A program made the translations under genes and the position numbers. The notes beneath the pieces were generated by a model. The model was not told the DNA's origin. It made no database searches and saw nothing but the letters and a program-made list of their open reading frames with translations. Positions 23,943 to 33,127 of a stretch of 64,000 nucleotides of DNA are shown here, piece by piece. The first letter of the stretch is position 1. Every line of letters starts with the position of its first letter. Source of the DNA: DATCBF01 sp964401995 (GTDB taxonomy: Bacteria > Actinomycetota > Thermoleophilia > Solirubrobacterales > 70-9); contig CAYOAP010000004.1 in the NCBI GenBank assembly GCA_964401995.1, positions 1-64,000 on the forward strand, given 5' to 3'.

Positions 23943-25258
23943 AGCCGCCACCATCGCCACCACCCTCCGAAGCGACCGTCGAGGACGTCCTCCCCGGCGA
24001 GGCCGCGGTTGCGGCGGCAGCGCGCCGCTCGCTCGACGGCGACGCCAGGGGCTTCCGCCGCGTCTGGCCCTTCCTCGGCCCCGCCTTCGTCGCCGCCGTC
24101 GCCTACATCGACCCCGGCAACTTCGCCACCAACATCGCCGGCGGGGCCAAATTCGGCTACCTCCTGCTCTGGGTGATCCTCGCCGCCAACCTGATCGCGA
24201 TGGTGGTCCAGACCCAGTCGGCGAAGCTCGGCATCGCGACCGGCAAGAACCTGGCCGAGCTCTGCCGTGAGTCCTTCTCACGGCGGACCTCGATCGGGCT
24301 CTGGCTGCAGGCCGAGGTGGTGGCGATGGCGACCGACATCGCCGAGGTGGTCGGCGCCGCGCTCGGCCTCAACCTGCTCTTCGGCATCCCGCTCTTCCCC
24401 GCCGGCGTGATCGCCGGCCTCGGCGCCTTCGGCATCCTCGGACTGCAGCAGATGGGCTTCCGCCGGCTGGAGGCGGGGATCACCGCCCTGGTTGGGGTCG
24501 TCGTCGCCGCCTTCGCCTTTGAGCTGTTCAGCTCCAGCCCCGACGGCGGCGAAGTCGCTCGCCACCTTTTCGTGCCGGGCTTCGAAGGCACCGAGAGCAT
24601 CCTGCTGGCGACCGGGATCATCGGCGCGACGGTGATGCCGCACGTCGTCTACCTGCACTCGGCCCTGACCCAGCGCCGGATCGTCGGCCGCGACGACGGC
24701 GAGAAAAAGCGGATCCTGGGCTTCGAGAAAGCCGACGTCGTGATCGCGATGTCGCTGGCCGGGGTCGTCAACCTCTCGATGATGGTTGTCGCCGCGGCCC
24801 TGTTCCACGACAGCGGCCTGGCCGGTATCGATTCGATCGACGGCGCCTACGACGGCTTGAAGTCGCTGGTCTCGGTCAATGCGGCGACCGTCTTCGGCAT
24901 CGCCCTGCTGGCCTCGGGCTTCGCCTCGTCCTCGGTCGGGACGATGGCCGGGCAGGTCGTGATGCAGGGGTTCATCCAGCGCCGGATCCCGATCTTCGTC
25001 CGCCGCGCGGTGACGCTGGCCCCGGCGCTGGTCGTGCTCGCGATCGGGATCGACCCGACCGATGCCCTGGTCGCAAGCCAGGTCGTGCTCTCCTTCGGCA
25101 TCCCCTTCGCCCTGGTCCCGCTGCTGATCATCGCCGCCAAGCCGAAGGTGATGGGGTCGCTGGTCAACCCGCGCTGGCTGACCGCTTTCGCCGGGGCGAT
25201 CGCGGCCCTGATCATCGCCCTCAACGTCTTCCTGCTGCAGCAGGTCTTCTTCGGCTAG
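23939..25258 (+). CDS. mntH: Nramp-type divalent metal transporter
   Basis: A 439-residue inner-membrane H+-coupled Mn(II)/Fe(II) importer. The metal-site motif in helix 1 is YIDPGNFATN near residue 60, and the helix-6 motif ATVMPHVVYLHS carries Met-Pro-His. About eleven hydrophobic segments follow. The GTG start overlaps the mntR stop as GTGA, so the two form one operon. An acidic, Pro-rich N-terminal tail of about 40 residues precedes helix 1. The stop codon overlaps that of the convergent receiver-like gene in a shared CTAG. Confidence 0.93.
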   Translation: MKPPPSPPPSEATVEDVLPGEAAVAAAARRSLDGDARGFRRVWPFLGPAFVAAVAYIDPGNFATNIAGGAKFGYLLLWVILAANLIAMVVQTQSAKLGIATGKNLAELCRESFSRRTSIGLWLQAEVVAMATDIAEVVGAALGLNLLFGIPLFPAGVIAGLGAFGILGLQQMGFRRLEAGITALVGVVVAAFAFELFSSSPDGGEVARHLFVPGFEGTESILLATGIIGATVMPHVVYLHSALTQRRIVGRDDGEKKRILGFEKADVVIAMSLAGVVNLSMMVVAAALFHDSGLAGIDSIDGAYDGLKSLVSVNAATVFGIALLASGFASSSVGTMAGQVVMQGFIQRRIPIFVRRAVTLAPALVVLAIGIDPTDALVASQVVLSFGIPFALVPLLIIAAKPKVMGSLVNPRWLTAFAGAIAALIIALNVFLLQQVFFG

Positions 25259-25587
25259 CTCTGGGCCAGGAGCTTGGCGACCAGCTCCGGCAGTTCGCGC
25301 GACATCCGCGAGCGGGGGACGGCGAGGTCGAAGCCGGCGGCCTCGGCCTCCTGCTTGGCCGCGATGTCGACGTGGGAGTAGAAGCCGAGGGTAGGCAGGC
25401 CCGTCGCGGCCACTGCCTTGGCGTCAGCGGAGTCAAGGTCGCAGACGATCGCCTCGGCGTTGACCTCGGCGTTGACCTCGGCGGGGAGTGCTGGGGAGAG
25501 GGTGACCTCGTGGCCCGCGGCCCGCAGGCTCTCGCTGACCCGGCTGGCCAGCATCAGGTCGGAGACGACAGCGAGGATCCGGGCCAC
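25255..25587 (-). CDS. Small receiver-like protein
   Basis: A 110-residue protein with the alternating strand-helix layout of CheY-like receivers: RILAVVSDLMLASRVSESLR, EAIVCDLDSAD, TLGFYSHVD, and AVPRSRMSRELPELVAKLL. An Asp stands at the end of strand 3 (VCDLD), but the switch Thr and Lys are not in clear positions, so phosphorylation is doubtful. A 12-base tandem duplication gives the repeat AEVNAEVNAEA. GTG overlaps the stop of the upstream gene (TAGTG). Confidence 0.6.
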   Translation of the reverse strand: MARILAVVSDLMLASRVSESLRAAGHEVTLSPALPAEVNAEVNAEAIVCDLDSADAKAVAATGLPTLGFYSHVDIAAKQEAEAAGFDLAVPRSRMSRELPELVAKLLAQS

Positions 25588-25949
25588 TAGAGGGCGCGGC
25601 GCTGGCGGAACTCTTCGCGGACGCTCTCGGGGCGGCCCCACATCTGCACGACCTCGGACCGGCCCTCGCGAACCTCGCGCAGGGCCAGCTCCCCGACGAC
25701 TCCTTCGCGATCCAGCTTCTTCAGCACGCCGAGGACCGATTCGGCGGCGGCTGCATGCCCGAAGCTGTGGGCGACGATCAGCCGCCAGTGCCAATCGGCT
25801 TCCGAGTAGGGCTGGGCGTTGACCTGGCTCAGCGAGACCGCCGTATCGACGTACTGGCTCTCGTCCTCGATCCGCAGGTCCAGCTCCAGATCCGTCCAGT
25901 CGGGCGGCATCGAGTCCAGGACCTGCTGGAAGTCATCGGCCAAGCTCAC
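25587..25949 (-). CDS. Hypothetical protein
   Basis: A 120-residue soluble acidic protein I do not recognise. The GTG giving MSLADDFQQVLDSMPPDW is preferred; the longer frame upstream is Arg-rich and non-coding in style. The segments DLELDLRIEDESQYVDTAVS and ADWHWRLIVAHSFGHAAA suggest an alpha/beta fold. It is translationally coupled to the receiver-like gene. Confidence 0.6.
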   Translation of the reverse strand: MSLADDFQQVLDSMPPDWTDLELDLRIEDESQYVDTAVSLSQVNAQPYSEADWHWRLIVAHSFGHAAAAESVLGVLKKLDREGVVGELALREVREGRSEVVQMWGRPESVREEFRQRRAL

Positions 25950-25975
25950 GGCTAGAGCGTATCTGGAGGCGCGGC

Positions 25976-26932
25976 TCAGGGTTCGAGCTGGAACGCCGCG
26001 CCGACGTCGATCGGCCGTTCGAGCAGCCCGTGCTCCAGGTCCCACTGCTCCCATTCGTCCAGCACCGGCCTGCTGAACGGTTTCGGCTGCAAGTCCGGCA
26101 GCAGCACCTTTAGCTGCGCGTGCTGTTCGCTGCGGTCGAGGCTGGGCACCGCCTCGGTCAGGTCATGGAGCGCCCGCGAGGGGTGTTCGACCGTGAATTC
26201 GTAGCCGCGGGTCGTCGCTTCGACCATCGACTGGACCAGTTCCGGATTGCGCTTGAGCGTCTCGCCGGAGGTGGTCAGGATCAGCTCGGGGTAGGGGGGA
26301 GCGCCGTATTCGTTGACTTTGAAGATCCGGATCGGCACACCCTGGCCTTCCAGGGCCACGCCCTCGGCGTTCCAGAACCCGGTCGCGGCGTCGACCTTTC
26401 CGGCGGCGAGTGAGGAGACGGCGTTGAAGCCGATCGTGACCCTGCCGACCTTGGCCGGATCGCCACCATCCGCGCTGACCTCGGAGTCGACGACGGCTTC
26501 GTCGGAGGGCAGGCCGGTGACCCCGACGCTGTGGCCCTGCAGGTCGCGCGGGCTGTGGACCGAGGGGTCGCCGGCGATCACCGCGGCGAGCGGGCGCTGC
26601 ACCAGCGGCATCACGCCAACCAGGTCGAGCCCGCGCTCGCGGGCGATGCCGAGGTCGTGGATGTCGAGGATCGCGAAGTCGGTGCGGCCGGCCGCCAGCA
26701 GCTTCGGAGCGTCGGTCGATTCGCCCGGCTGGCGGATCGTGAGGTCGATCCCGGCTTCGTCGTAGTAGCCCTGCTGCTTGGCCGCGTAGATCCCGGAATG
26801 GACGGCGTTGGGCGTGAAATCGAGCACAAGCGTCGCGCCGACAGGCGCGCCCGGTTCAGCGCCGCCTCCCCCGCAGCCGACGACGCCGGCAAGCAGAAGA
26901 GCGGCCGCCAGCAGCGCGGCAACTCGTCTCAT
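25976..26932 (-). CDS. NMT1/THI5-like ABC substrate-binding lipoprotein
   Basis: A 318-residue exported lipoprotein (MRRVAALLAAALLLAGVVGC, lipobox Cys20). The mature part matches the THI5/SsuA-type periplasmic binding fold: LVLDFTPNAVHSGIYAAKQQ, GYYDEAGIDLTIRQPGE and LAAGRTDFAILDIHDL. Such proteins bind thiamine pyrimidine precursors, sulfonates or nitrate. No permease or ATPase lies nearby, so the transporter partner must be elsewhere and the ligand cannot be named. Confidence 0.82.
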   Translation of the reverse strand: MRRVAALLAAALLLAGVVGCGGGGAEPGAPVGATLVLDFTPNAVHSGIYAAKQQGYYDEAGIDLTIRQPGESTDAPKLLAAGRTDFAILDIHDLGIARERGLDLVGVMPLVQRPLAAVIAGDPSVHSPRDLQGHSVGVTGLPSDEAVVDSEVSADGGDPAKVGRVTIGFNAVSSLAAGKVDAATGFWNAEGVALEGQGVPIRIFKVNEYGAPPYPELILTTSGETLKRNPELVQSMVEATTRGYEFTVEHPSRALHDLTEAVPSLDRSEQHAQLKVLLPDLQPKPFSRPVLDEWEQWDLEHGLLERPIDVGAAFQLEP

Positions 26933-27014
26933 CTGGCGGGGGAGACTATTCCGTTACCCCGATCTGGGTACACTGCCGCCGCTAACCGCGATTCAGGGAA
27001 CGAGGAGGAGTGAC

Positions 27015-27809
27015 GTGCAGGAGAGAGGACTAGCGGCATATCTTGCTGAGTTGATCGGCACATTTTTGTTGGTCTTCTTCATCACCAGCGTCGTGGTGCT
27101 GTTTTTGGCCACTGGCAGCCAGGCCCAGTTCGGGACTGACTTTGCGGTGATCGGACTTGTACACGCCTTCTTGCTGTTCGGCCTGATCGTCATGTTCGGC
27201 GTGGTCAGCGGCGGTCACTTCAACCCTGCGGTGACGCTCGCGGCGGCCGTGATCAAACGGATCGCCCCCGTCGACGCCGTCATCTACATCCTCGCCCAGC
27301 TCTCGGGGGGCGTGCTCGGGGCGCTGCTGACCAAGGCGCTGCTGCTCGACGAGGGGCGCGCCACCCACTACGGTGCCGCCAATGTCAGCGGCCTGCTCAG
27401 TGGGAACATGGCCGGGACCGTTGTCGAGGCGGTGGGAACCTTCTGCCTCGTCCTCGTCATCCTCTCCGCCGTCTTCTCGAAAAAGAGCTTCAAGGAGTGG
27501 GCGCCGCTGGCGATCGGCACCACGCTGGGCTTCATCGTCATGGTCGGCGGCCCGCTGACCGGCGGCTCCTTCAACCCGGCCCGTTGGTTCGGCCCGGCTC
27601 TGGTCGGCAACGACTGGGGCGGCACCTGGCCCTACCTGCTCGGCCCAATCGTCGGCTCGCTGCTCGCAGCCCTGGTCTTCCGCTTCGTGCTCGAGGCCGG
27701 TGGCCCCGCGCCGACCGAGCCGCCCGAGCGCGTCAAACCTTCCGCGCCTTCGAAGCCGGCCCCGGCCGCGCCGAAGCCGTCTGAGCCGAAGCCGGACGCC
27801 GCGAGCTAG
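27015..27809 (+). CDS. Aquaporin / MIP-family channel
   Basis: A 264-residue membrane channel. Both Asn-Pro-Ala motifs are present (GGHFNPAVTLA and GGSFNPARWFGP), with six membrane helices between residues 10 and 225. The C-terminal 40 residues are a Pro/Ala/Lys-rich tail. The GTG start sits behind GAGGAGGAGTGAC; a long upstream in-frame extension is non-coding. The second NPA motif continues RWFGPALV as in water-type aquaporins, but the selectivity filter cannot be settled by eye. Confidence 0.9.
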   Translation: MQERGLAAYLAELIGTFLLVFFITSVVVLFLATGSQAQFGTDFAVIGLVHAFLLFGLIVMFGVVSGGHFNPAVTLAAAVIKRIAPVDAVIYILAQLSGGVLGALLTKALLLDEGRATHYGAANVSGLLSGNMAGTVVEAVGTFCLVLVILSAVFSKKSFKEWAPLAIGTTLGFIVMVGGPLTGGSFNPARWFGPALVGNDWGGTWPYLLGPIVGSLLAALVFRFVLEAGGPAPTEPPERVKPSAPSKPAPAAPKPSEPKPDAAS

Positions 27810-27865
27810 ATCGATCTTTGTGCCGCCGGGCCTAGCTGGCCCGGCGGTTGCAGTAGCTTGAGCGC

Positions 27866-30094
27866 GTGCGCCGAGTCACCTTCTCCCGCAACTACACGCT
27901 CTCCCTCTCACGCACCTGCCAGTGCTATTGCAAGTACTGCGCCTTCGCCACCCACCGGGCGCATATCCATGCGCCTGATGAGGTCGCGAAGCGCCTGGAC
28001 GAGGCGGAACGGCGCAACGCCAAAGAGCTGCTGGTCCTCACCGGGGAGCGGCCCGAGGTAAACCCCATCGTCGCCGCCAAGCTGGCGGAGTGGGGGCACG
28101 AGGACTTCACGGCATACGTCGTCTGGGCCTGCGAACGCGCCCTGGAGCGCGGCATCTTGCCCCACACCAACATCGGCGTGCTCGACCACGCTGACCTTTC
28201 TCGTCTGCGCGAGGTGACGGCATCTCAGGGCCTGATGCTGGAGTCCTCAGCGGAGCGGCTGATGGAGACCGTCCACGCCGGCTCCCCCACCAAGCACCCC
28301 GCAAAGCGGCTCGCGACCATCGAGGCCGCGGGTGAGCTCAAGATCCCCTTCACGAGCGGCATCCTCGTCGGCATCGGAGAGACCGAGGAGGAGCGCGTCG
28401 AGTCCCTGGAAGCGCTCGCGTCCATCCACGAGCGCCACGGCCACCTGCAGGAGGTGATCCTGCAGAACTTCGTCCCCCATCCTCGCTACTACGGCCAGGA
28501 GGTTGCGGACATTGCCGATCAGGCGGCACTCGATAGGTGGGAGGGCAACGGGGAGGCAGAGGAGGCGTCGCTGCCCTTGCCGGAGTGGGCTACCGAGGTT
28601 TCGATCGACGACATGAAGCGGCTGATCCGCGAGTGCAAACGGCTGATGCCGGATGTCGGGGTGCAGGTGCCACCGAACCTGTCGGACTGGTGGGGGGAGC
28701 TTGTCGAGGCCGGGGCGACGGACCTTGGGGGGCTGTCTGCCAACGGGGACCACATCTCTCCCGAGCACGCCTTTCCTAGCCCGCATCAGGTCCGCAAGGA
28801 GCTGGCTCCGGAGGGATTCGCGCTGACAGAGAGGCTCTGCGTCTACCCGCAGTACATGGATCAGGACTGGATGGAGCAGGGCGTCCTTGACGTGATCAAG
28901 CTCAAGTACTGGAGCTTCATTCCTCGTCGTGGATCTGGGCGCAGAGTCGAAGAGTCTTTGGACCCGGGCCTGACCGAGAGCGCTGTGGCGAAAGGCCGCG
29001 ACGGGATTGAACTTTCCGAAGATGAGCTGACCGCACTCTTCTCTGAGACCAGGCCCGAGGCGATTGAGGAGATGCGGGTTGCCGCTGATGAGCTGCGGGC
29101 CGAGTTGGCCGGCGACCGGGTCACGTTCGTGGTCAACCGCAACATCAACTTCACGAATATCTGTGTCGTTGGCTGTGCCTTCTGCGGGTTCGGGCAGGGC
29201 AAGCGGTCGCCCGATGCCTACGAGGTCTCCGAGCAGGACTTTGCTGACCGGATTCGCGATGCGGTCGAGTTCGGCGCGACCGAGCTCTGCATGCAGGGCG
29301 GCATCCATCCCGACCTGACCCTGGAGGAGTACGGGAAGTGGCTGCGGCTGGCCAAGCAGGTCGCTCCTGAGCTGCACCTGCACGCCTACTCGCCGATGGA
29401 GGTCCATTTCATGTGCGAGGGCTCGGGCAGGTCGCCCGACGAGGTTTTCGCCTATCTCAAGGAGTGCGGGCTGGGCTCGACGCCGGGGACCGCGGCCGAG
29501 GTGCTCGACGACGGGGTCCGGCAGCGGATCTCGCCGAACAAGCTTCCGGTTGATCGCTGGGTCGAGATCATCGAGGCCTCGCACCGGGCCGGGCTGCGCT
29601 CTACCTCGACCGTGATGTTCGGCCACATCGAGGAGCCGCGCGAGCTGGCCCGCCACATGCAGGTGATCCGGGCGCTGCAGGAGCGAACCGGCGGCATCAC
29701 CGAGTTCGTGCCGCTCAGCTTCATCCCCTTCAACACGATGCTCGGCCGCACCCATGGCATCGAGGAGATCTCGGCCGAGGAGAATCTCAAGCACACCGCC
29801 GCCTTCCGCCTGGCGCTGGGCAAGACGATCCCCAACCTGCAGGCGAGCTGGGTGAAGATGGGGCTAGGCGCCGCGACCGAGTCGCTGCGCTGGGGCGTCA
29901 ACGACCTCGGCGGCACCCTGATGGAGGAGAACATCTCCCGCATGGCCGGCTCCCAGCACGGCGTCCGGCTTGATCCCGAGCAGCTGATCGAGGCCGCCCG
30001 GGCGGCTGGGCGGGTCCCGGCGCAGCGGACAACCCTCTACGAGATCGTCGAGACCTACGAGCAGGACCAGAGCCCAGCCGGAACTTCGGTCTAG
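27866..30094 (+). CDS. fbiC: FO synthase (fused CofG-CofH radical SAM enzyme)
   Basis: A 742-residue bifunctional enzyme that makes the F420 chromophore FO from tyrosine and 5-amino-6-ribitylaminouracil. It holds two radical-SAM domains: the CofG half with C18-x3-C22-x2-C25 (RTCQCYCKYCAF), the CofH half with C433-x3-C437-x2-C440 (CVVGCAFCGFGQ). Also visible are GILVGIGET, QNFVPHP, LCMQGGIHPDL and FVPLSFIPFNT. The GTG start leaves almost no N-terminal tail, making it shorter than mycobacterial FbiC. It converges on the cofE-cofC-cofD-npdG run, with overlapping stops. Confidence 0.95.
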   Translation: MRRVTFSRNYTLSLSRTCQCYCKYCAFATHRAHIHAPDEVAKRLDEAERRNAKELLVLTGERPEVNPIVAAKLAEWGHEDFTAYVVWACERALERGILPHTNIGVLDHADLSRLREVTASQGLMLESSAERLMETVHAGSPTKHPAKRLATIEAAGELKIPFTSGILVGIGETEEERVESLEALASIHERHGHLQEVILQNFVPHPRYYGQEVADIADQAALDRWEGNGEAEEASLPLPEWATEVSIDDMKRLIRECKRLMPDVGVQVPPNLSDWWGELVEAGATDLGGLSANGDHISPEHAFPSPHQVRKELAPEGFALTERLCVYPQYMDQDWMEQGVLDVIKLKYWSFIPRRGSGRRVEESLDPGLTESAVAKGRDGIELSEDELTALFSETRPEAIEEMRVAADELRAELAGDRVTFVVNRNINFTNICVVGCAFCGFGQGKRSPDAYEVSEQDFADRIRDAVEFGATELCMQGGIHPDLTLEEYGKWLRLAKQVAPELHLHAYSPMEVHFMCEGSGRSPDEVFAYLKECGLGSTPGTAAEVLDDGVRQRISPNKLPVDRWVEIIEASHRAGLRSTSTVMFGHIEEPRELARHMQVIRALQERTGGITEFVPLSFIPFNTMLGRTHGIEEISAEENLKHTAAFRLALGKTIPNLQASWVKMGLGAATESLRWGVNDLGGTLMEENISRMAGSQHGVRLDPEQLIEAARAAGRVPAQRTTLYEIVETYEQDQSPAGTSV

Positions 30095-30843
30095 CGGAAG
30101 AGGTCCTCGCCGCGGGGCCGGCGCATCGCCGCCGCCCCGGGGCCATCGTCCGCGCTGACGAAGCGGTCCAGCCCACGGACCAGAGTGACCGGGACGCCGC
30201 TGGTCTTCTCGCGGACCAGGTCGGCTGCGCCAGCCGCCTCGTCGGCGATCGCGATCACGGTCGCCTCCAGCCTGCGCCCGCTTGTGTCCTCGCGCCCGCG
30301 CCAGTCGTCAAGCGGGGCGATCCCGGCGCAGCCGATCGCGACCTCGGCCTGGCCCAGGCGCCAGGCGCGGCCGAAGCTGTCGGAGACGATCACGGCGACG
30401 CTGGCCCCTTCCACGGATTCGATCTCGGCGCGTATGCGCCGGGCCGAGGCGTCGGGGTCCTCGGGCAGCAGGCAGACGGTGTCGGGCTCGGGCAGGTTGG
30501 AGCTGTCGATGCCGGCGTTGGCGCAGACGAAGCCGTGGTTGGTCTCGGTGATGAGGACGCCGCGCTCGGCCCGCAGCACCTCGCGGCTCTCTTCAAGGAT
30601 CAGCTCGACGACCGCCGGCTCTTTGCCGAGCACAGCCGCCAGCCGCCGGGCCTCGCCGCCGGGCAGGACCGAGGAGAGGCGGCGAATGCGGCCCTCGGCC
30701 TTGGAGACGATCTTCTGTGAGATCACGACCACGTCGCCGTCTTGGAGTTCGGCGTGGGCGGCGATCAGATCGCCTACCGCCATGCCCTCGATTACCTCGG
30801 GCAATCCCGCGACCGGGACCACCCGCAGTTCGGCGGGGCTCAT
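30091..30843 (-). CDS. cofE: Coenzyme F420-0:L-glutamate ligase
   Basis: A 250-residue CofE-type ligase that adds glutamates to F420-0 using GTP. The family blocks DGDVVVISQKIVSKAEGRI, ITETNHGFVCANAGIDSSN, VIVSDSFGRAWRLGQAEVAI and GREDTSGRRLEAT are all present. The C-terminal nitroreductase-like domain of mycobacterial FbiB is absent. Its ATG overlaps the stop of cofC's reading frame on the other side by four bases (cofE precedes cofC on the map but is transcribed after it). Confidence 0.93.
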   Translation of the reverse strand: MSPAELRVVPVAGLPEVIEGMAVGDLIAAHAELQDGDVVVISQKIVSKAEGRIRRLSSVLPGGEARRLAAVLGKEPAVVELILEESREVLRAERGVLITETNHGFVCANAGIDSSNLPEPDTVCLLPEDPDASARRIRAEIESVEGASVAVIVSDSFGRAWRLGQAEVAIGCAGIAPLDDWRGREDTSGRRLEATVIAIADEAAGAADLVREKTSGVPVTLVRGLDRFVSADDGPGAAAMRRPRGEDLFR

Positions 30844-31481
30844 ATCCCGAGCGCTTTGGCGGTCCGCTTGGCCCGGCCCGGCCGGGCGTGCAGCTCGCGG
30901 GTGAGGGCGACGATGTCGGCCGGGGTGTCGAGGTCGAGGCCGAGCGAAGCCAGCTCCTCGACGCCGAAGGGAACGCCCGCCTCACGGGCGGCGGCGACGT
31001 GGCGGGCGCAGCTGCCCTCGCCGAAGGCGGGGCGGATCGCGCTGGGTGGCGCCAGGACCAGGGCGTTGGTCCCGGTGCCGTGACGGTCCGGGACGATGGC
31101 GACGTAGCTGTCGGGCACGCCGGTCAGCAGGCGGTCGAGCTCGCGTGGGTCGAGCAGGGGGCAGTCGCCGGGCAGGAGGACGGCGCAGGTCGCGCCCTCG
31201 ACTTCGGCCCGGGCGATCCCGGCCAGCACGGCCTCGACATGCCCCTCGTCGCCAGGGTCGGGGACGACCTCGGCGCCGACCGCCGCGGCGAGCTCCTGAG
31301 CGACGGGGTCGCCGCTGACGACGATCGTGCGCTCGATCGTCCGCGCTGCGGCGATCGCGTCGAGCACGTCGGCGACCATCGCTGCGACCACCTCGGTGCG
31401 GCGGGCATCGTCAAAGCCGGCGGCGAGCCGCTGCTTCGCCTCGGCGAAGCGCTTGACGGGGAGGATCGCGAACGCCTTCAA
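30840..31481 (-). CDS. cofC: 2-phospho-lactate (or phosphoenolpyruvate) guanylyltransferase
   Basis: A 213-residue CofC/FbiD enzyme that activates the phospho-C3 acid with GTP for F420 side-chain assembly. Visible blocks: AILPVKRFAEAKQRLAAGF (nucleotide binding), VSGDPVAQELAA, CAVLLPGDCPLLDPRELDRL and DRHGTGTNALVLAPP. In actinobacteria the substrate is thought to be PEP. Four-base overlap with cofE and a 1-base gap to cofD show one operon. Confidence 0.92.
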   Translation of the reverse strand: MKAFAILPVKRFAEAKQRLAAGFDDARRTEVVAAMVADVLDAIAAARTIERTIVVSGDPVAQELAAAVGAEVVPDPGDEGHVEAVLAGIARAEVEGATCAVLLPGDCPLLDPRELDRLLTGVPDSYVAIVPDRHGTGTNALVLAPPSAIRPAFGEGSCARHVAAAREAGVPFGVEELASLGLDLDTPADIVALTRELHARPGRAKRTAKALGI

Positions 31482-31482
31482 G

Positions 31483-32403
31483 TCAGGTGAGGCTAGCGGC
31501 GAAGTCCAAGACGATGCGGCCGACGCGAGCGCGCCCCGGCGCTCCCTCCATCAGGGTCGGCGCCGCGAGGGTCTGGATCTCCGCCGGTGGCGGGTCCGGG
31601 TCGCCCTCGTCGACCACCATCGCTTCGATCAATCCCGCGTAGAGCGATGCCACCCCGGCGGCGGTCGAGGGCCGCCCCAGCGCCTGCATGAAGCGGGCGG
31701 TCGGCCCCTTCACCACCTCTCCGCCGACATAGGGGCTGACGGCGACGACGGGAGCGCTGGAGGCGGCGATCGCCTCGCGCATCCCTGGCACGGCGAGGAT
31801 CGGGCCGATGCTGATCACCGGGTTGGAGGGGCCGATCACGATCGCCTCGGCCCAGCGCAGCGCCTCCAGCACCTCGGGCGTCGGCTCCGCTGCCTCGACC
31901 CCCTCCAGCTCGACCCCGTGGACCTCGGGCTCGCCGTGGTCGACGATCAGGTACTCCTGCAGGTCGCGGCGGCCGGCGGCGGTCAGCACCTTGGTCCGCA
32001 CCGGCTTGTCGCTCATCGGCAGCACCTTCGCCTCGACCCCGAGGCCGCGGGCGATCTGGGCCTGGGCGTCGGTCGGCCTGCCGCCCTCGTCGAGGAACTG
32101 GCGGCGGTAGAGGCAGGCGGCGAGGTCGCGGTCGGAGAGGCTGAACCAGTCGGGCGCGCCGAGCCGGCCGAGCCGCTCGAAGACGGTGAAGCTGTCGTCG
32201 CGCAATCCCCAGCCGCGCTCCTCGTCGATTTCGCCGCTGAGCCAGTAGGTGACGAGGTCGGGATCGGGGGAGACGTGGACGCCGAGCGCCTCGATGTCGT
32301 CGCCGGTGTTGGCGATCACCGAGAGGTCGCTGCCGATCTCCTCCTGCATCCCGGCGGCGAGCTTGGCTCCGCCGGTGCCGCCGGCCAGCAGCGCGACCCG
32401 CAC
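31483..32403 (-). CDS. cofD: 2-phospho-L-lactate transferase (F420 pathway)
   Basis: A 306-residue CofD/FbiA enzyme that joins the activated C3 unit to FO. The GTG start gives MRVALLAGGTGGAKLAAGMQ, the usual N-terminus; 18 in-frame codons upstream overlap npdG and are rejected. VIANTGDDIEALGVHVSPD, YWLSGEIDEERGWGL, PMSDKPVRTKVLT and VIGPSNPVISIGPIL are family signatures. It lies between npdG (4 bases) and cofC. Confidence 0.93.
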   Translation of the reverse strand: MRVALLAGGTGGAKLAAGMQEEIGSDLSVIANTGDDIEALGVHVSPDPDLVTYWLSGEIDEERGWGLRDDSFTVFERLGRLGAPDWFSLSDRDLAACLYRRQFLDEGGRPTDAQAQIARGLGVEAKVLPMSDKPVRTKVLTAAGRRDLQEYLIVDHGEPEVHGVELEGVEAAEPTPEVLEALRWAEAIVIGPSNPVISIGPILAVPGMREAIAASSAPVVAVSPYVGGEVVKGPTARFMQALGRPSTAAGVASLYAGLIEAMVVDEGDPDPPPAEIQTLAAPTLMEGAPGRARVGRIVLDFAASLT

Positions 32404-32407
32404 GGCG

Positions 32408-33100
32408 CTAGGCCCAGTGGTCGCTGTCGGGAAGGCCGGTGAGGCGGATCCCCGCATGCGCCTTGTAGCGCGTGTTGACCGAGATCAGCATCGGGGTCAG
32501 CTGCTCGACGATCCGCGCCATCTCCAGCGCCCCGGCGTTGACAGCGCGCAGGCCGGGGATCAGCTCGATCAGCCGCGCCACCCGCGCCTTGTCGGCCTTG
32601 CGGTCGCCGCAGACCAGCACGTCCTCGCCCAGCTCGGCGTCCGCGTCGGCGAGGGTGGGGGCGCCGACCGTGTGCAGGGCGGCGACGACGGTGACGCCCT
32701 CGGGGACCATCTCCTGCGCCTGCTGGGCGGCCGAGCCCTGCCAGACGCCGAGCGAGCGGGTCGCTTTGCCGCTGACCGCGGCGGCGAGCGGCACCGTGCA
32801 GTCGACCAGGATCTGCCCCGGCGCTAACGCCCCGCGCAGGTTGTTGAGGTTCTCCGACTGGTTGCGGAAGGGGACGGTGAGGAAGACGATCTCGGCGCGC
32901 TTGGCGGCCTCCTCGTTGACGAGGCCCTCGACCGCGGCGCCGGGGACCGCGGCGCGCAGCTTCGCCGCCGCCTCCTCGGCCCGCTCGGCCGAGCGCGAGC
33001 CGATCACGATCGGCGCCCCGGCCTTGGCCCAGCGCAGCCCCAGGGCGGCGCCGAGGGCGCCGGTGCCGCCGAGGATCGGTATCGGTGCGATCTCCGTCAC
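32408..33100 (-). CDS. npdG: NADPH:F420 oxidoreductase (NADPH-dependent F420 reductase)
   Basis: A 230-residue Fno/NpdG enzyme that transfers hydride between NADPH and F420. The N-terminal Rossmann motif is PILGGTGALGAALGLRWAKA, followed by VIGSRSAERAEEAA, which fits NADPH. The F420-side residues lie in ALHTVGAPTL and NTRYKAHAGIRLTGL. It begins the minus-strand F420 operon npdG-cofD-cofC-cofE, from a GTG, and is divergent from the SDR gene by 27 bases, so the two share a control region. Confidence 0.92.
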   Translation of the reverse strand: MTEIAPIPILGGTGALGAALGLRWAKAGAPIVIGSRSAERAEEAAAKLRAAVPGAAVEGLVNEEAAKRAEIVFLTVPFRNQSENLNNLRGALAPGQILVDCTVPLAAAVSGKATRSLGVWQGSAAQQAQEMVPEGVTVVAALHTVGAPTLADADAELGEDVLVCGDRKADKARVARLIELIPGLRAVNAGALEMARIVEQLTPMLISVNTRYKAHAGIRLTGLPDSDHWA

Positions 33101-33127
33101 GAGCGCGCCAGTCTATGCTCCGGGCCT

